Shown piece by piece: positions 17,120 through 26,400 of a stretch of 45,487 bases of DNA. Within the stretch, counting starts at the first letter, position 1. The number at the start of each line of letters is the position of its first letter. The stretch is taken from positions 1 through 45,487 of the forward strand of contig JAEUSM010000010.1 of assembly GCA_016788785.1 (NCBI GenBank). The letters are read 5' to 3'. The notes under the pieces are model-generated. The model saw nothing but the letters and a program-made list of their open reading frames with translations, had not been told where the DNA came from and searched no databases. Origin of the DNA: Candidatus Kapaibacterium sp. (GTDB taxonomy: Bacteria; Bacteroidota; Ignavibacteria; Kapaibacteriales; JAEUSM01). Made by a program: the position numbers and the translations under genes.

Positions 17120-18750
17120 TTCCCCTTTTCCAACCAAAAGGTATTCATACTTCCTTTGCCCTTTATGTTTATTTCTCCACGTGGGATAAGTGAAAATTCT
17201 GGGAATGATTCGATTGATTTAGCAAAAGCTTCGCTGACGTTGATTCTTCCTGCCTCTGAGTTGGATTCCATTCGTGAAGCTATATTCACGGCATCACCCC
17301 ACACATCGTAAGCAAATTTTTTCTCGCCGATAACTCCTGCGACGACACTTCCACAATGTAAACCAATGCGGATTTGTAAATTCTTAAAATCTTCTCCAAG
17401 TCCTAATGTATCTAAGACTTCAATTGCCTCGAGGGCAAACTTAGTAGCTCTTTGTGCATGATCTGCAAAAACTTCTGGAACGCCACAGACAGCCATATAG
17501 GCATCACCTATGGTTTTGATTTTTTCTAAACCGTATTTGGTTCCGATTCTATCAAATGCAGTAAATATGGTATTGAGTCCTTGTACTAATTCTGAAGGTT
17601 CGATATTTGAAGAAAGTGTTGTAAAACCCACTATATCTGAGAAGAAGATACTAACGTTTTCAAAAGATTCTGCGATTGTTTGTTCACCTTCAATTAATCG
17701 GTCGGCAATAGAAATAGGTAATATGTTATGAAAAATCCGTTCTTGTTCTTGGAATCTTGATAATTTAATTTGTCTATCTTTTTCAGCTTCTTCAATTTTA
17801 CGTCGATTTTCCATCATTTGAGACTTTTTCAATGCATCTTGTGACAGTACTTCTTTTTCCATTTCATAGAATTTTCTGAAATGATTATCAGATTCTTCCC
17901 ATCTTTTTTGTTGTCTATATAGTTCTGAAATTTCTTTGTGAAATAGAAATTGATACTTTTTATTTCCATTAGCCTCAAAGATAGACTTTGCTAAAAAAAA
18001 ATACTCTTCCGCTTTGGAGGGATTATATCCTAAGTAATTGACATTTGCAAAAATTTTACCTAAATTTCCATAATCAATTGCTATATCCATTGTATGATTA
18101 TTGCTAATGTCTTTTTCCAAAGCTTTTTCGTTATATTCAATAGATTTTTCAAACTCTTCTAATTCAAAGTAACAGTTAGCAATATTCGTATAAATTGGAG
18201 TAGAATTTATTGAATTATTTTCAATTTTTTCCCACAATGCAAGAGCTTTAAAATGGTATGATAATGCTTCAAGATAATTTTTTTGGGAATAATGAATATC
18301 GCCAATATTTGTAATCCATACAGGAATCAAATTGGTAAATTTTTCATTTTCGTAAATTTCAATTGCTTTTGAATAATAAAGAATAGAAGTGGTGTAATCT
18401 CCTAAATTTTTATAAATGTTACCACAATTGCCAATTATTGCACCCAACCAATACCCATTGTAATTAGATTCTAAGAGTTTGATGGCATTTTGAAAACTAT
18501 CAATTGCAGAAGAAAATTCCCCTATATCAGCATAGATATTTGCAAATGTATTTAGAATTATGGCTTCCTCTAAAGAAAAATTATGCTCTTTTGCTATTTC
18601 AATAGCATTATTGCAAATATTAAATGACTGTTCATATTGTGATTGAAGCCGTAAATTCCAAGCTAAGGAGTTAAGTGCCAATATTTTCTGTGGAATATCT
18701 ACAATTTTAATAGCATTATCATATTGATTTTGTATTTCTTCTGAAATCAT
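17116..18750 (-). CDS. TPR-containing class III adenylate cyclase (second of pair)
   Basis: The protein makes cyclic AMP by its C-terminal class III catalytic domain. From the ATG at 18750 it has 544 residues. About seven divergent TPR units occupy ~25-300, a coiled coil (~300-340) follows, then the cyclase domain (~360-544). Catalytic residues are complete: metal Asp372 (FFSDIVGFT) and Asp416 (TIGDAYMA), substrate-selecting Lys412 and Asp482 (adenine rather than guanine), and transition-state Asn489 and Arg493 (NIASRMES). No membrane segment or signal peptide, so it is cytoplasmic. The start overlaps the stop of the preceding cyclase as ATGA, with GAAAGGGAA as ribosome site; a longer frame to 19032 only reads the upstream gene out of frame. 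Its own end overlaps the OmpA start in the same way. Its last ~60 residues are nearly identical in pattern to the upstream paralogue. Confidence 0.93.
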   Translation of the reverse strand: MISEEIQNQYDNAIKIVDIPQKILALNSLAWNLRLQSQYEQSFNICNNAIEIAKEHNFSLEEAIILNTFANIYADIGEFSSAIDSFQNAIKLLESNYNGYWLGAIIGNCGNIYKNLGDYTTSILYYSKAIEIYENEKFTNLIPVWITNIGDIHYSQKNYLEALSYHFKALALWEKIENNSINSTPIYTNIANCYFELEEFEKSIEYNEKALEKDISNNHTMDIAIDYGNLGKIFANVNYLGYNPSKAEEYFFLAKSIFEANGNKKYQFLFHKEISELYRQQKRWEESDNHFRKFYEMEKEVLSQDALKKSQMMENRRKIEEAEKDRQIKLSRFQEQERIFHNILPISIADRLIEGEQTIAESFENVSIFFSDIVGFTTLSSNIEPSELVQGLNTIFTAFDRIGTKYGLEKIKTIGDAYMAVCGVPEVFADHAQRATKFALEAIEVLDTLGLGEDFKNLQIRIGLHCGSVVAGVIGEKKFAYDVWGDAVNIASRMESNSEAGRINVSEAFAKSIESFPEFSLIPRGEINIKGKGSMNTFWLEKGK

Positions 18751-20600
18751 TTCCCTTTCTCCAGCCAAAACGTATTCATTGTTCCTTTTCCTTTGATGGT
18801 GATTTCTCCACGAGGGATGAGTGTAAATTCTGGATGTTTTTCGATTGATTTTGCGAATTGTTCGCTGATATGAATTCGACCAGCTTCTGAGTTGGATTCC
18901 ATTCGTGAGGCTATATTCACGGCATCTCCCCATAGGTCGTAGGTGTATTTGTGTTTGCCGATGATTCCTGCAACCACTTCTCCAGTGTGAATCCCTATAC
19001 GAATTTCTATATCGTTCATTTCCTTTATCCAATTGGTATCGCCTAAGTCAGATGGAATATTAACAGTAAAGTCTCGCATCGTTTCGAGAAGTTGGAGTGA
19101 GGCAAGAGCCGAAGCATTTTGGTGGTGTTCGAGAGGAGATGTTACATTCGCCACAGCCAAATACCCATCGCCAATGGTTTTAATCTTTTCTAAACCAAAA
19201 GTTTCAACCACTTCATCTGCCTTTTGGAAGATTGCGTCCAGTAAATAGACAAGTTGTTTTGGTGGGGCAATGGAAGCAAGTGTCGTAAACCCTACTAAAT
19301 CCATAAAGAGTACTGATGCAGAATCGAAGTGATCGGCGATTGGATTTTCTCCTTTCACTAAACGGTCGGTTACTGAATCAGGAAGTATATTTCGAAGGAT
19401 ACTTTCACGTTCTAACAAACGACCTTGTTCAAAAGCAAACTGTTTCTCTCTTTCAGCAATTTTACGTTCACTGTCAAATTGTTGTGCTTTGTTTTTGGCA
19501 TCTTCAGATTGAATTTCTTTTTCGAGAGCAATTTGTTTTAATTTATATTCTAATGCTTCTTCAAATTGTTTTTCTTTGTGTCTTAGCTTATGTAAATTTT
19601 CATAAGTTTCTTTAATTATATCTCTTGCACCTATTTCCTCTGCTAAAACTAACGTTTTTTGAAAATACTCTTCTGCTTTTTTTAAGTCGTATAAAGATGA
19701 TTCTTTCGTTGAGTAAACAACCCCAATATTTCCAAAAGAAACAGCAATACCTTTTTTATTCCCAATTTCTTCATTGATTTGTAATGTTTTAAAGTAATTT
19801 TTTAAGGCTTTTGGGTATTCAGATAGATTAAAGTAAACAACCCCAATATGCATAAGATTATTAGCAATACCTTTTTTATTCCCAATTTCTTCACAGATAT
19901 GTAATGCCTTTGAAAAATACTCTAATGCTTTTGGGTATTCAGAAAGATTATGGTAAACAAGAGCAATATTCCCAAGAGGAGTAGCAATACCTTTTTTATT
20001 CCCAATTTCTTCACAGATATGTAATGCCTTTGAAAAATACTCTAATGCTTTTGGGTAGTCAGAAAGATTAAAGTAAACAAGACCAATATTCCCAAGGCTA
20101 CTTGCAACACCTTTTTTGTTTCCAATTTCTTCATCAATTTGTAGTGACTTTGAGTTATATTCTAAAGCCATAGCATAGTCAGAAAGATAATAGTAAACAA
20201 GACCAATATTCCCAAGGCTACTTGCAACACCTTTTTTGTTTCCAATTTCTTCATCAATTTGTAGTGACTTTGAATAATACTCTAATGCATTAAAGTAGTC
20301 AGAAAAACTTAAGTAAGCATTTCCAATACTAATAAGATTTATTGTAATACCCTTTTTGTTTCCAATTTCTTCATTGATGTGTAATGCCTTTGTGTGATAC
20401 TCTAATGCTTTTGGGTAGACTGAAAGATTATGGTAAACAATCCCAAGAATATTATAGACCCTTGCGTGAGATTCGAGGTCTTCTTGTATTGCACGATTTT
20501 CTAAGAGTTCGTAAGCAAATGCCTTTGCATCTTGATATAGCGAAGTATTCAACAAATTATCTAATTGTTCAATTGCTTGTTTGATTTCTTCGGGAGTCAT
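18747..20600 (-). CDS. TPR-containing class III adenylate cyclase (first of pair)
   Basis: The 617-residue paralogue of the next gene. Residues 44-283 are six exact 40-residue TPR units, each ending EEIGNKKG, with one more longer unit to ~325; the underlying DNA is strongly repetitive. A charged coiled coil (~340-400) leads to the cyclase domain (~425-617): ILRNILPDSVTDRL linker, Asp434 (FMDLVGFT), Lys474 and Asp478 (IKTIGDGYLA), Asp555 (YDLWGDAVN), Asn562 and Arg566. Lys474 with Asp555 predicts ATP as substrate. Cytoplasmic by absence of membrane segments; the TPR part presumably binds a partner that sets activity. No good Shine-Dalgarno is seen before the ATG at 20600. Upstream lies the repeat island 20601-21079, so this is the first gene of a three-gene coupled operon ending in the OmpA gene. 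Confidence 0.94.
   Translation of the reverse strand: MTPEEIKQAIEQLDNLLNTSLYQDAKAFAYELLENRAIQEDLESHARVYNILGIVYHNLSVYPKALEYHTKALHINEEIGNKKGITINLISIGNAYLSFSDYFNALEYYSKSLQIDEEIGNKKGVASSLGNIGLVYYYLSDYAMALEYNSKSLQIDEEIGNKKGVASSLGNIGLVYFNLSDYPKALEYFSKALHICEEIGNKKGIATPLGNIALVYHNLSEYPKALEYFSKALHICEEIGNKKGIANNLMHIGVVYFNLSEYPKALKNYFKTLQINEEIGNKKGIAVSFGNIGVVYSTKESSLYDLKKAEEYFQKTLVLAEEIGARDIIKETYENLHKLRHKEKQFEEALEYKLKQIALEKEIQSEDAKNKAQQFDSERKIAEREKQFAFEQGRLLERESILRNILPDSVTDRLVKGENPIADHFDSASVLFMDLVGFTTLASIAPPKQLVYLLDAIFQKADEVVETFGLEKIKTIGDGYLAVANVTSPLEHHQNASALASLQLLETMRDFTVNIPSDLGDTNWIKEMNDIEIRIGIHTGEVVAGIIGKHKYTYDLWGDAVNIASRMESNSEAGRIHISEQFAKSIEKHPEFTLIPRGEITIKGKGTMNTFWLEKGK
19752..20471 (-). repeat. Six tandem 120-bp coding repeats (TPR units)
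   Basis: The DNA repeats with a 120-bp period, in frame with the 40-residue TPR units of the cyclase. Neighbouring units share long near-identical blocks (for example 19867-19938 with 19987-20058, and 20097-20150 with 20217-20270). This points to recent unit duplication or gene conversion. Confidence 0.9.
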
Positions 20601-20689
20601 GGTGGTTATGGAAGGTTGTATTGGATTTTGTCACACGAATATACGAAAATATAGGTGAAAATTGATTATTGTAGAGACGTTTCATCCAA

Positions 20690-21060
20690 CGTCTCAGTGG
20701 TGTTAAAGAATGCCCCCTCTCCCCGTACCCTCTCCCCAAAGGGGCGAGGGGGTTGTTGTGTTATTGCATAGACGCACGGACGAGCGTCTATACGTTGGTG
20801 TTATTCTGTCTTGACCACGGAGTGGTCACATATTTATAGAATCGGGAATTCAAAGAATATTCGACCCCGTAGGGGTAGTATCTCTTTTTTGCAACGTCTA
20901 TTCTATAAATATGTTATCCCTACGGGATAAAGAAAATAAATGCCTCCCAACCTCTCCCTGACCAATCCCCATAGGGGCGTGAGTGTTGTGTTATTGTATA
21001 GACGCTATGCTTTGCGTCTCTGAAAAAGCCACCCCGACCTACGGTCACGCCTCCAAAGGA
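20690..21060. repeat. Gene-free island of GC-rich palindromic repeats
   Basis: The gap 20601-21079 has no gene I can support. It holds: a C-rich/G-rich block at 20714-20751 that recurs inverted at 45148-45186; a hairpin ATAGACGC/GCGTCTAT (20768-20775 with 20784-20791); a perfect 15-bp inverted repeat at 20828-20842 and 20900-20914; the palindromes around 20863-20876 (CCCCGTAGGGG) and 20914-20930 (TTATCCC-TAC-GGGATAA); a second AGACGC/GCGTCT hairpin near 21000-21022; and CCTCC-AAA-GGAGG just before 21064. Base composition is far richer in GC than the genes around it. The look is that of dispersed intergenic repeat elements. Confidence 0.75.
20828..20914. repeat. 87-bp element bounded by perfect 15-bp inverted repeats
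   Basis: ACATATTTATAGAAT at 20828-20842 is exactly inverted at 20900-20914. The interior holds the palindrome CCCCGTAGGGG, and the right arm runs into the palindrome TTATCCC-TAC-GGGATAA. There is no open reading frame inside. It could be a small non-autonomous mobile element or a REP-like element. Confidence 0.6.
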
Positions 21061-21079
21061 GGGGAATTTGAGGTTTTAA

Positions 21080-22207
21080 TTACGATTGCAACACTGCTTC
21101 TTTTCGAAGGAAATCGAGGGTTTGTTGGAAATCGAGTGGTGGTTCGGTTTCCCATTCGATGAATTCTTTTGTGATGGGGTGGGTTACACCCAAAAGTCGT
21201 GCGTGAAGTGCGTGTCGTTTGATGAGTTCAGTTACTTTATTGGCGGTGGATTTGGTTTTTGAGTCCAAATAACCTCGGTGAATATACATTTCTCCACCGT
21301 AGAGTACATCGGAAACTAATGGGTGATTGTTCTCTGAAAAATGAACACGAATTTGGTGGGTGCGACCAGTTTTGAGTCGAACTTTGAGTAGGGTTGCAAT
21401 AGTAAATCGTTCGACAACTTCAAAGTCAGTTCGAGCATATTTGCCACCTTTTTTGGAAATTGCAAATTTTTTCCTGTCTCTTGGTGAACGATCGATATTC
21501 CCTTCTATGGTACCACTATCGTCTTGAACCTTTCCCCATACCAAGGCAAGATACTCACGAGTAGAAGTGCGTTCTTTGAATTGATTTGCTAAAAAATTAT
21601 GAGCAACAGGATTTTTTGATACAACCATCAATCCACTGGTATCTTTATCTAATCTGTGAACAATCCCCGGACGAATAAGCTCTGAAGCTAACAATTTGTC
21701 ATCATTTGGTTCTAAAAATGTCGATGAATCAGTTTCGTCATCATTTTCCACTTCATTTTCATCCTCATCCTCGTCATCAATAGTAGCTTTGATGGGTATA
21801 GATTCTCTATGACCAAGATGATATAAAATAGCATTGACCAATGTACCATAACGATTGCCTACTCCGGGATGGGTAACCATTCCAGCAGGTTTATTGACCA
21901 CTATCATCTCAGAATCTTCAAAAGCAATATCCAATGGAATATTTTCCGGTAACAACTCCAAAGGAGGTGCTTTCATTATCGTACATTTGATTAGGTCGTT
22001 CGGCTGGATTTTTTTACTAGATTTGGCGACTTTTCCATTGACAAGTACTCTCCCAGCTTCGATGGATTTGTGAATTTTCGTTCTTGTGGCATTCTCGATA
22101 TTACGAGACAAAAAGAGGTCAATTCGCTCAGCACCTTGACCTTTAGGAATAAGAAAGGTAAACTCTTTCTCTATATACCCCGGATATTGATCTCGTTCTT
22201 CACTCAT
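21080..22207 (-). CDS. rluD: RluA/RluD-family 23S rRNA pseudouridine synthase
   Basis: The enzyme isomerises uridines in large-subunit rRNA. The 375 residues hold an N-terminal S4 RNA-binding domain (~28-75, RIDLFLSRNI ... GRVLVNGKV) and the catalytic domain with NKPAGMVTHPG (105-115), HRLDKDTSGLMV (184-195, catalytic Asp187), and the substrate-binding GRTHQIRVHF. Between them is an extra, very acidic insert of ~35 residues (~142-177: DDEDEDENEVENDDETD), which is not typical and lengthens the protein. Its ATG lies inside the last codons of lspA (8-base overlap); the lspA-rluD pairing is common in Bacteroidota and Firmicutes. RluD is the best guess; another RluA-family member is possible. Confidence 0.92.
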   Translation of the reverse strand: MSEERDQYPGYIEKEFTFLIPKGQGAERIDLFLSRNIENATRTKIHKSIEAGRVLVNGKVAKSSKKIQPNDLIKCTIMKAPPLELLPENIPLDIAFEDSEMIVVNKPAGMVTHPGVGNRYGTLVNAILYHLGHRESIPIKATIDDEDEDENEVENDDETDSSTFLEPNDDKLLASELIRPGIVHRLDKDTSGLMVVSKNPVAHNFLANQFKERTSTREYLALVWGKVQDDSGTIEGNIDRSPRDRKKFAISKKGGKYARTDFEVVERFTIATLLKVRLKTGRTHQIRVHFSENNHPLVSDVLYGGEMYIHRGYLDSKTKSTANKVTELIKRHALHARLLGVTHPITKEFIEWETEPPLDFQQTLDFLRKEAVLQS

Positions 22208-22850
22208 TGCCAGAAACTGGTTTTTCTAAAGACTGTTCTGAGGAAGTAGGAACAACTTCTTGATCGTAATAACCTTGTTTCACTTCATGAAATGAAGGAA
22301 TTTTTGATGTGAAAAACATCATTAATACAACACCTATAAACACACAAGAGTCAGCTATATTAAATACAGGCCAAGAAGTATATTGATAACCAAATACATT
22401 GACATCGGGAATATTGACTTCTATAAAATCAACAACATATCCATAAAACAAAGGATTTTCGTTGAAAATTACTCCATAAAAACATCTGTCAATCAGATTC
22501 CCTGTCGCACCCGCAAATATGAGCATCACACCTATTCGAACGACAATGTGCGTAAAGGAAACCTTTTTAATGAGATATGCCAAGCCTATTGAGGCAACAA
22601 CAGAAAAAAGACTTAAAAATATTTTTCCCCAACCAAAAGATATCCCAAATGCCATTCCTGGGTTTTCTACAAAGGTGAATTTGACATAATCACCGATGAC
22701 TTGAAAACTTTCTCCTAATTCCATTCCTTTATGGTTGATGCCGAAAAATGGGAAGCCTTTTACCATGAATTTTGTAACTTGGTCCGAAAGGATAAGCAAA
22801 ACTGCAATGATATAATAGATTGTTGGCGATTTTGATGGTGTATTTTGCAT
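22200..22850 (-). CDS. lspA: Lipoprotein signal peptidase (signal peptidase II)
   Basis: LspA cuts the signal peptide from prolipoproteins at the inner membrane; at least two lipoproteins in the window (7611, 8251) are candidate substrates. Four membrane segments are apparent (~10-30, ~70-95, ~100-118, ~160-182). The catalytic Asp pair lies in VVDFI (Asp141) and FNIADS (Asp167), with the conserved VENPGMAFGI (61-70) and GATGNLIDR (114-122). The protein (216 residues) is longer than E. coli LspA, by an insert before VVDFIE and a hydrophilic C-terminal tail rich in Ser and Glu. Its end overlaps the pseudouridine synthase gene. A terminator at 22862 separates it from the DksA-like gene upstream. 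Confidence 0.97.
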   Translation of the reverse strand: MQNTPSKSPTIYYIIAVLLILSDQVTKFMVKGFPFFGINHKGMELGESFQVIGDYVKFTFVENPGMAFGISFGWGKIFLSLFSVVASIGLAYLIKKVSFTHIVVRIGVMLIFAGATGNLIDRCFYGVIFNENPLFYGYVVDFIEVNIPDVNVFGYQYTSWPVFNIADSCVFIGVVLMMFFTSKIPSFHEVKQGYYDQEVVPTSSEQSLEKPVSGNE

Positions 22851-22861
22851 TATAAACTAAG

Positions 22862-22896
22862 AAAAAAAAAGGCAGTCTTTACAAAACAAGACTGCC
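22862..22896 (-). terminator. Terminator after the DksA-like gene
   Basis: On the minus strand GGCAGTCTT pairs perfectly with AAGACTGCC (arms 22871-22879 and 22888-22896, 8-base loop), followed by nine T. It lies 16 bases after the stop at 22913. Confidence 0.93.
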
Positions 22897-22912
22897 AATC
22901 TAAACGATTACA

Positions 22913-23383
22913 TTACTTTTGAATTGGCATTACTCTATCGATTCCATCTTCAGGGCATTGCTTTTGCAGTTTCCATGAAGCAGATTGGGTTGTAATAGGT
23001 ACAGCCAACAAACGTTCTTTGGCAATAAGACAATTGCAATGTTTACAAATGCCATAAGTTTTGTCTTTGATTCTATCCAATGCATCTTCCAACTTTTGCA
23101 AGTATTCATTTAAACGTTGCATTTGTGTATAAGCTTTTTCTTTTTCCAAAGCCTCAGAGCCTTGCTCAGCCATGTGCATTGAGTATACCATGGTTTCTGA
23201 AGAAAAATCGAAAGAAGAAAGATCTTCAATTCGCTCTTTTACCATTCTAATCTCATCAAGCGTCTCGTTCATAGCTGCTTCTATGACCACACGAAACTCT
23301 TGCAAATCTGCGTCAGAATAGCGTAATGTATTCTCAGTCGTTGTATCGTTAGAACTTTGAGAAGGTTGTGTTGACATTGCCAT
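22913..23383 (-). CDS. TraR/DksA-family protein with half a zinc finger
   Basis: The 156 residues follow the DksA plan: an N-terminal disordered Ser/Thr stretch, a long two-helix coiled coil (~25-105), and a C-terminal zinc-finger region (~108-145: YGICKHCNCLIAKERLLAVP). DksA proteins enter the RNA polymerase secondary channel and help ppGpp regulate rRNA and other promoters. Only the first Cys pair (C-KH-C) is present. Where the second pair should stand after LLAVP the sequence reads TTQSASWK, with Ser and Trp in place of Cys, so a normal four-Cys site cannot form. Start supported by AAAGGG eight bases before the ATG. It lies after ileS and before lspA, a frequent neighbourhood in Bacteroidota. 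Confidence 0.9.
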   Translation of the reverse strand: MAMSTQPSQSSNDTTTENTLRYSDADLQEFRVVIEAAMNETLDEIRMVKERIEDLSSFDFSSETMVYSMHMAEQGSEALEKEKAYTQMQRLNEYLQKLEDALDRIKDKTYGICKHCNCLIAKERLLAVPITTQSASWKLQKQCPEDGIDRVMPIQK

Positions 23384-23453
23384 ATTGCTGCCCTTTCTAT
23401 AAAAAATCTATTTTGCTAAGGTTATGCTCTTGCGAGCAAATGTATATTTTTAT

Positions 23454-26400
23454 TTATTGTTTTGTCAATTGTAACTGAAGTTCAGCACCGTTAATGTCCA
23501 AACTTTGCGTTTCAAGAGAAGATTCCTGTTGACAAGAAATTGCTAAGGTTTCAGAGCAAATATATTCTGACATTGTTTGAAAAGCAGTCAGCAATGTTGC
23601 ATCTGAGGTGGCAAATTGAATTGCAATTCTATCAGTAATTTCAAATTTCAACTCTTTTCGCAAGGTTTGAATTCTGTTGACAATCTCACGAGCAGTTCCC
23701 TCGATAACAAGTTCTTGAGTTAAGGTCGTATCCAAAGCAACGGTTACGACGCCTTGATTTGCGACCAACCAACCTTCGATATCTTCATGGATAATATCAA
23801 CATGGTCTGAAGTAATCTCTGCATTCTCATTCTCATCGATTTTCAATTGCAACGAACCATTATGCTCCAAAGATTTCAATTGAGCGTTTGTCAAATCTTT
23901 AATAGCATTGGCAACCTTTTGTGTGTTTGTACCAAACACTTTGCCTAATGTTTTGAAATTAGCTTTAGCACTTCGTTTTACTATTCCAGAATCATCGCTA
24001 ATAAATTCAATTCCTTTAACATTCAATTCTTCGCAAATGATATCTTGGACTACTGAAATATCTCTTCTTTCTTGTGGATTGGAGATAGGAATGAGTATTT
24101 TCGATAACGGTTGACGAATTTTAATTTTCGATTTTTCGCGTAAGGATCTTGCTAATGAAACTATTATTTGAGCTCGTTCCATTCTTCGCTCTAAATCGAC
24201 ATCTTGAAAACCTTGTTCTGTTGGAAACACTAACAAATGTATGGATTCTGGGTCAGAATCTACACGAAGTTTTTGGAAAAGATTTTCAGCCAAAAATGGT
24301 GTAAATGGAGCAATCATGGATAAAACAGAATGCAATACTTCACGCAAAGTTTGATAAGCAGCTATTTTTTCAGAATCGGTGATTCCTTTCCAGAATCGAC
24401 GTCTGTTACGACGAACATACCAATTGGATACATCATCAATGACAAATTGTTGAACCATACGAGTAGCTTTTGTCAACTCGTATTTGTCCATAAAATCCAA
24501 ATAGTTGCTTACAACTGTATTCGTTTTCGAAAGTATCCATCGATCAATTTCGAGTCTTTCTTCAATTGGGATATATTTTTCATTCCCATCAACTCCATCA
24601 ATATTTGCATATTGAGCATAAAATTGATAGATATTTGTTAATGAACGGAAAAAGTCAGCTAATACCGTATTCTGTATATCCTCTACATTGAATTTGGTTG
24701 ACATCCATGGTGGATTGTTCACCATAAAATACCATCGAATGGCATCAGCACCATAGAGTTCCATTAGCTCGAATGGGTCAAGCACATTGCCCAATTTTTT
24801 GGACATTTTAACACCATGTTTGTCAAGAATCAATTCATTGACAATCACAGATTTATAAGCTGGTTTACCAAATAATGCTGTTCCGATATTGTGGAGCGTA
24901 TAGAACCAACCACGAGTTTGGTCAATACCTTCAGCAATAAAATCACCCGGATATGTTTTTTCAAAAAGCTCTTTATTTTCAAAAGGATAATGTAATGAAG
25001 CAAATGGCATTGCACCCGAATCATACCAAACATCGATTACTTCGTGGACTCGTTTGTATGTTTTTCCATTCTTTTTGAAAATGACATTATCTACAAATGG
25101 ACGGTGTAAATCAATTTCAACTCCACTCAAAGGAACTGGAACTTCTTCACCATTTTCTTTGACATAGATTCCTTGTTTCAACATTTCTATTGAACCAACA
25201 GCAAAAATATCAGAACCATCTTCAGACACCCACAAAGGAAGTGGAGTTCCCCAATAACGATCGCGAGATAGTGACCATTCTTTTGCATCAGCTAACCAAT
25301 TTCCAAAACGACCAGTCCCAATTTCAGGTGGTTGCCAAGTAATTTCTTTGTTAAGCTCAACCATTTTATCACGATAATCTGGAGTTTTGATAAACCACGA
25401 TTCGCGTGCATAGTAGATTACAGGATTACCAGTTCTCCAACAATGAGGGTAATCATGTTCATAATCCATTGAGGATTTGTATATTTTACCTGCTTTTTTC
25501 AGTGCGATGATAATATCCTTGTCAGCACCTTCTTCAGTATGAGATGCGTAAGTGAATGTTTTTACTGCACGACCTGCAAACTCTTTAATCTCATTGGTAA
25601 AATGACCATTTGGTAGAACTGGTTGTGGAAAAGGAAGCCCATTCGCTTTACCAAGTTCAAAGTCATCTTGACCAAATGCAGGTGCGATGTGAACAATTCC
25701 TGAACCATCACTATCGGTTACAAATGATGCTGGGAAAACAGTTAAAGCTGTTGGAAATTCACTACTTTCAAATGGAACATCAGAAAAGATTTGCTCATAA
25801 GCCGTACCAATCAATTCGCTACCGCTAAATTCTTCAATAACTTCATAGGTACCATCCAAGATGCTCAAACGATTCGTTGCTAAAACAACACGTTCTTCTG
25901 AGCCATCTTTTCGAACATTATGAACTAATGAATACATAATAGTTTCGCTAACTGCTAAAGCAACGTTTGCAAACAATGTCCAAGGAGTAGTTGTCCAAAC
26001 GATAATTGAGGCACCAATGAGAGAATCTTTTGGTGAGTTTTCAATTTTAACCTTTATGTAACAATTTGGATCACGTACTTTTTTATATGCTTGAGAAAGT
26101 TCATGAGAAGAAAGTGGCGTTTCGATAGTGGGAGATTGAGGAATAACTTTGTATCCTTTATATATCAATCCTTTATCGAAAAATTCTTTCAACGACCACC
26201 AAAGTGACTCAATGTATTCATTTGTACAAGTGATGTATGCTTTTTGCATATCCACCCAATAGCCAGAACGTTTTGTGAATGCATTCCAACCATATTCCTG
26301 TTGGTTAATGGTTTTGTATACATAATCTTTACATTCTTTGTTGAATTTGTCAACGCCAAATTTTTCAATCATTGGCTTGTTTGTAAGACCAAGCGTTTTC

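Noticed and set aside
18751-19032. 94-codon N-terminal extension of the second cyclase
   Set aside because: It reads the end of the first cyclase out of frame. ATG at 18750 with a ribosome site and ATGA overlap starts the real protein.
19752-20471. Regularly spaced repeat that could suggest a CRISPR array
   Set aside because: The period is 120 bp, in frame with TPR units, and there are no spacers.
20601-21079. Possible noncoding RNA or insertion sequence in the gap
   Set aside because: Only short palindromes and repeats; no transposase fragment and no known RNA fold recognised.
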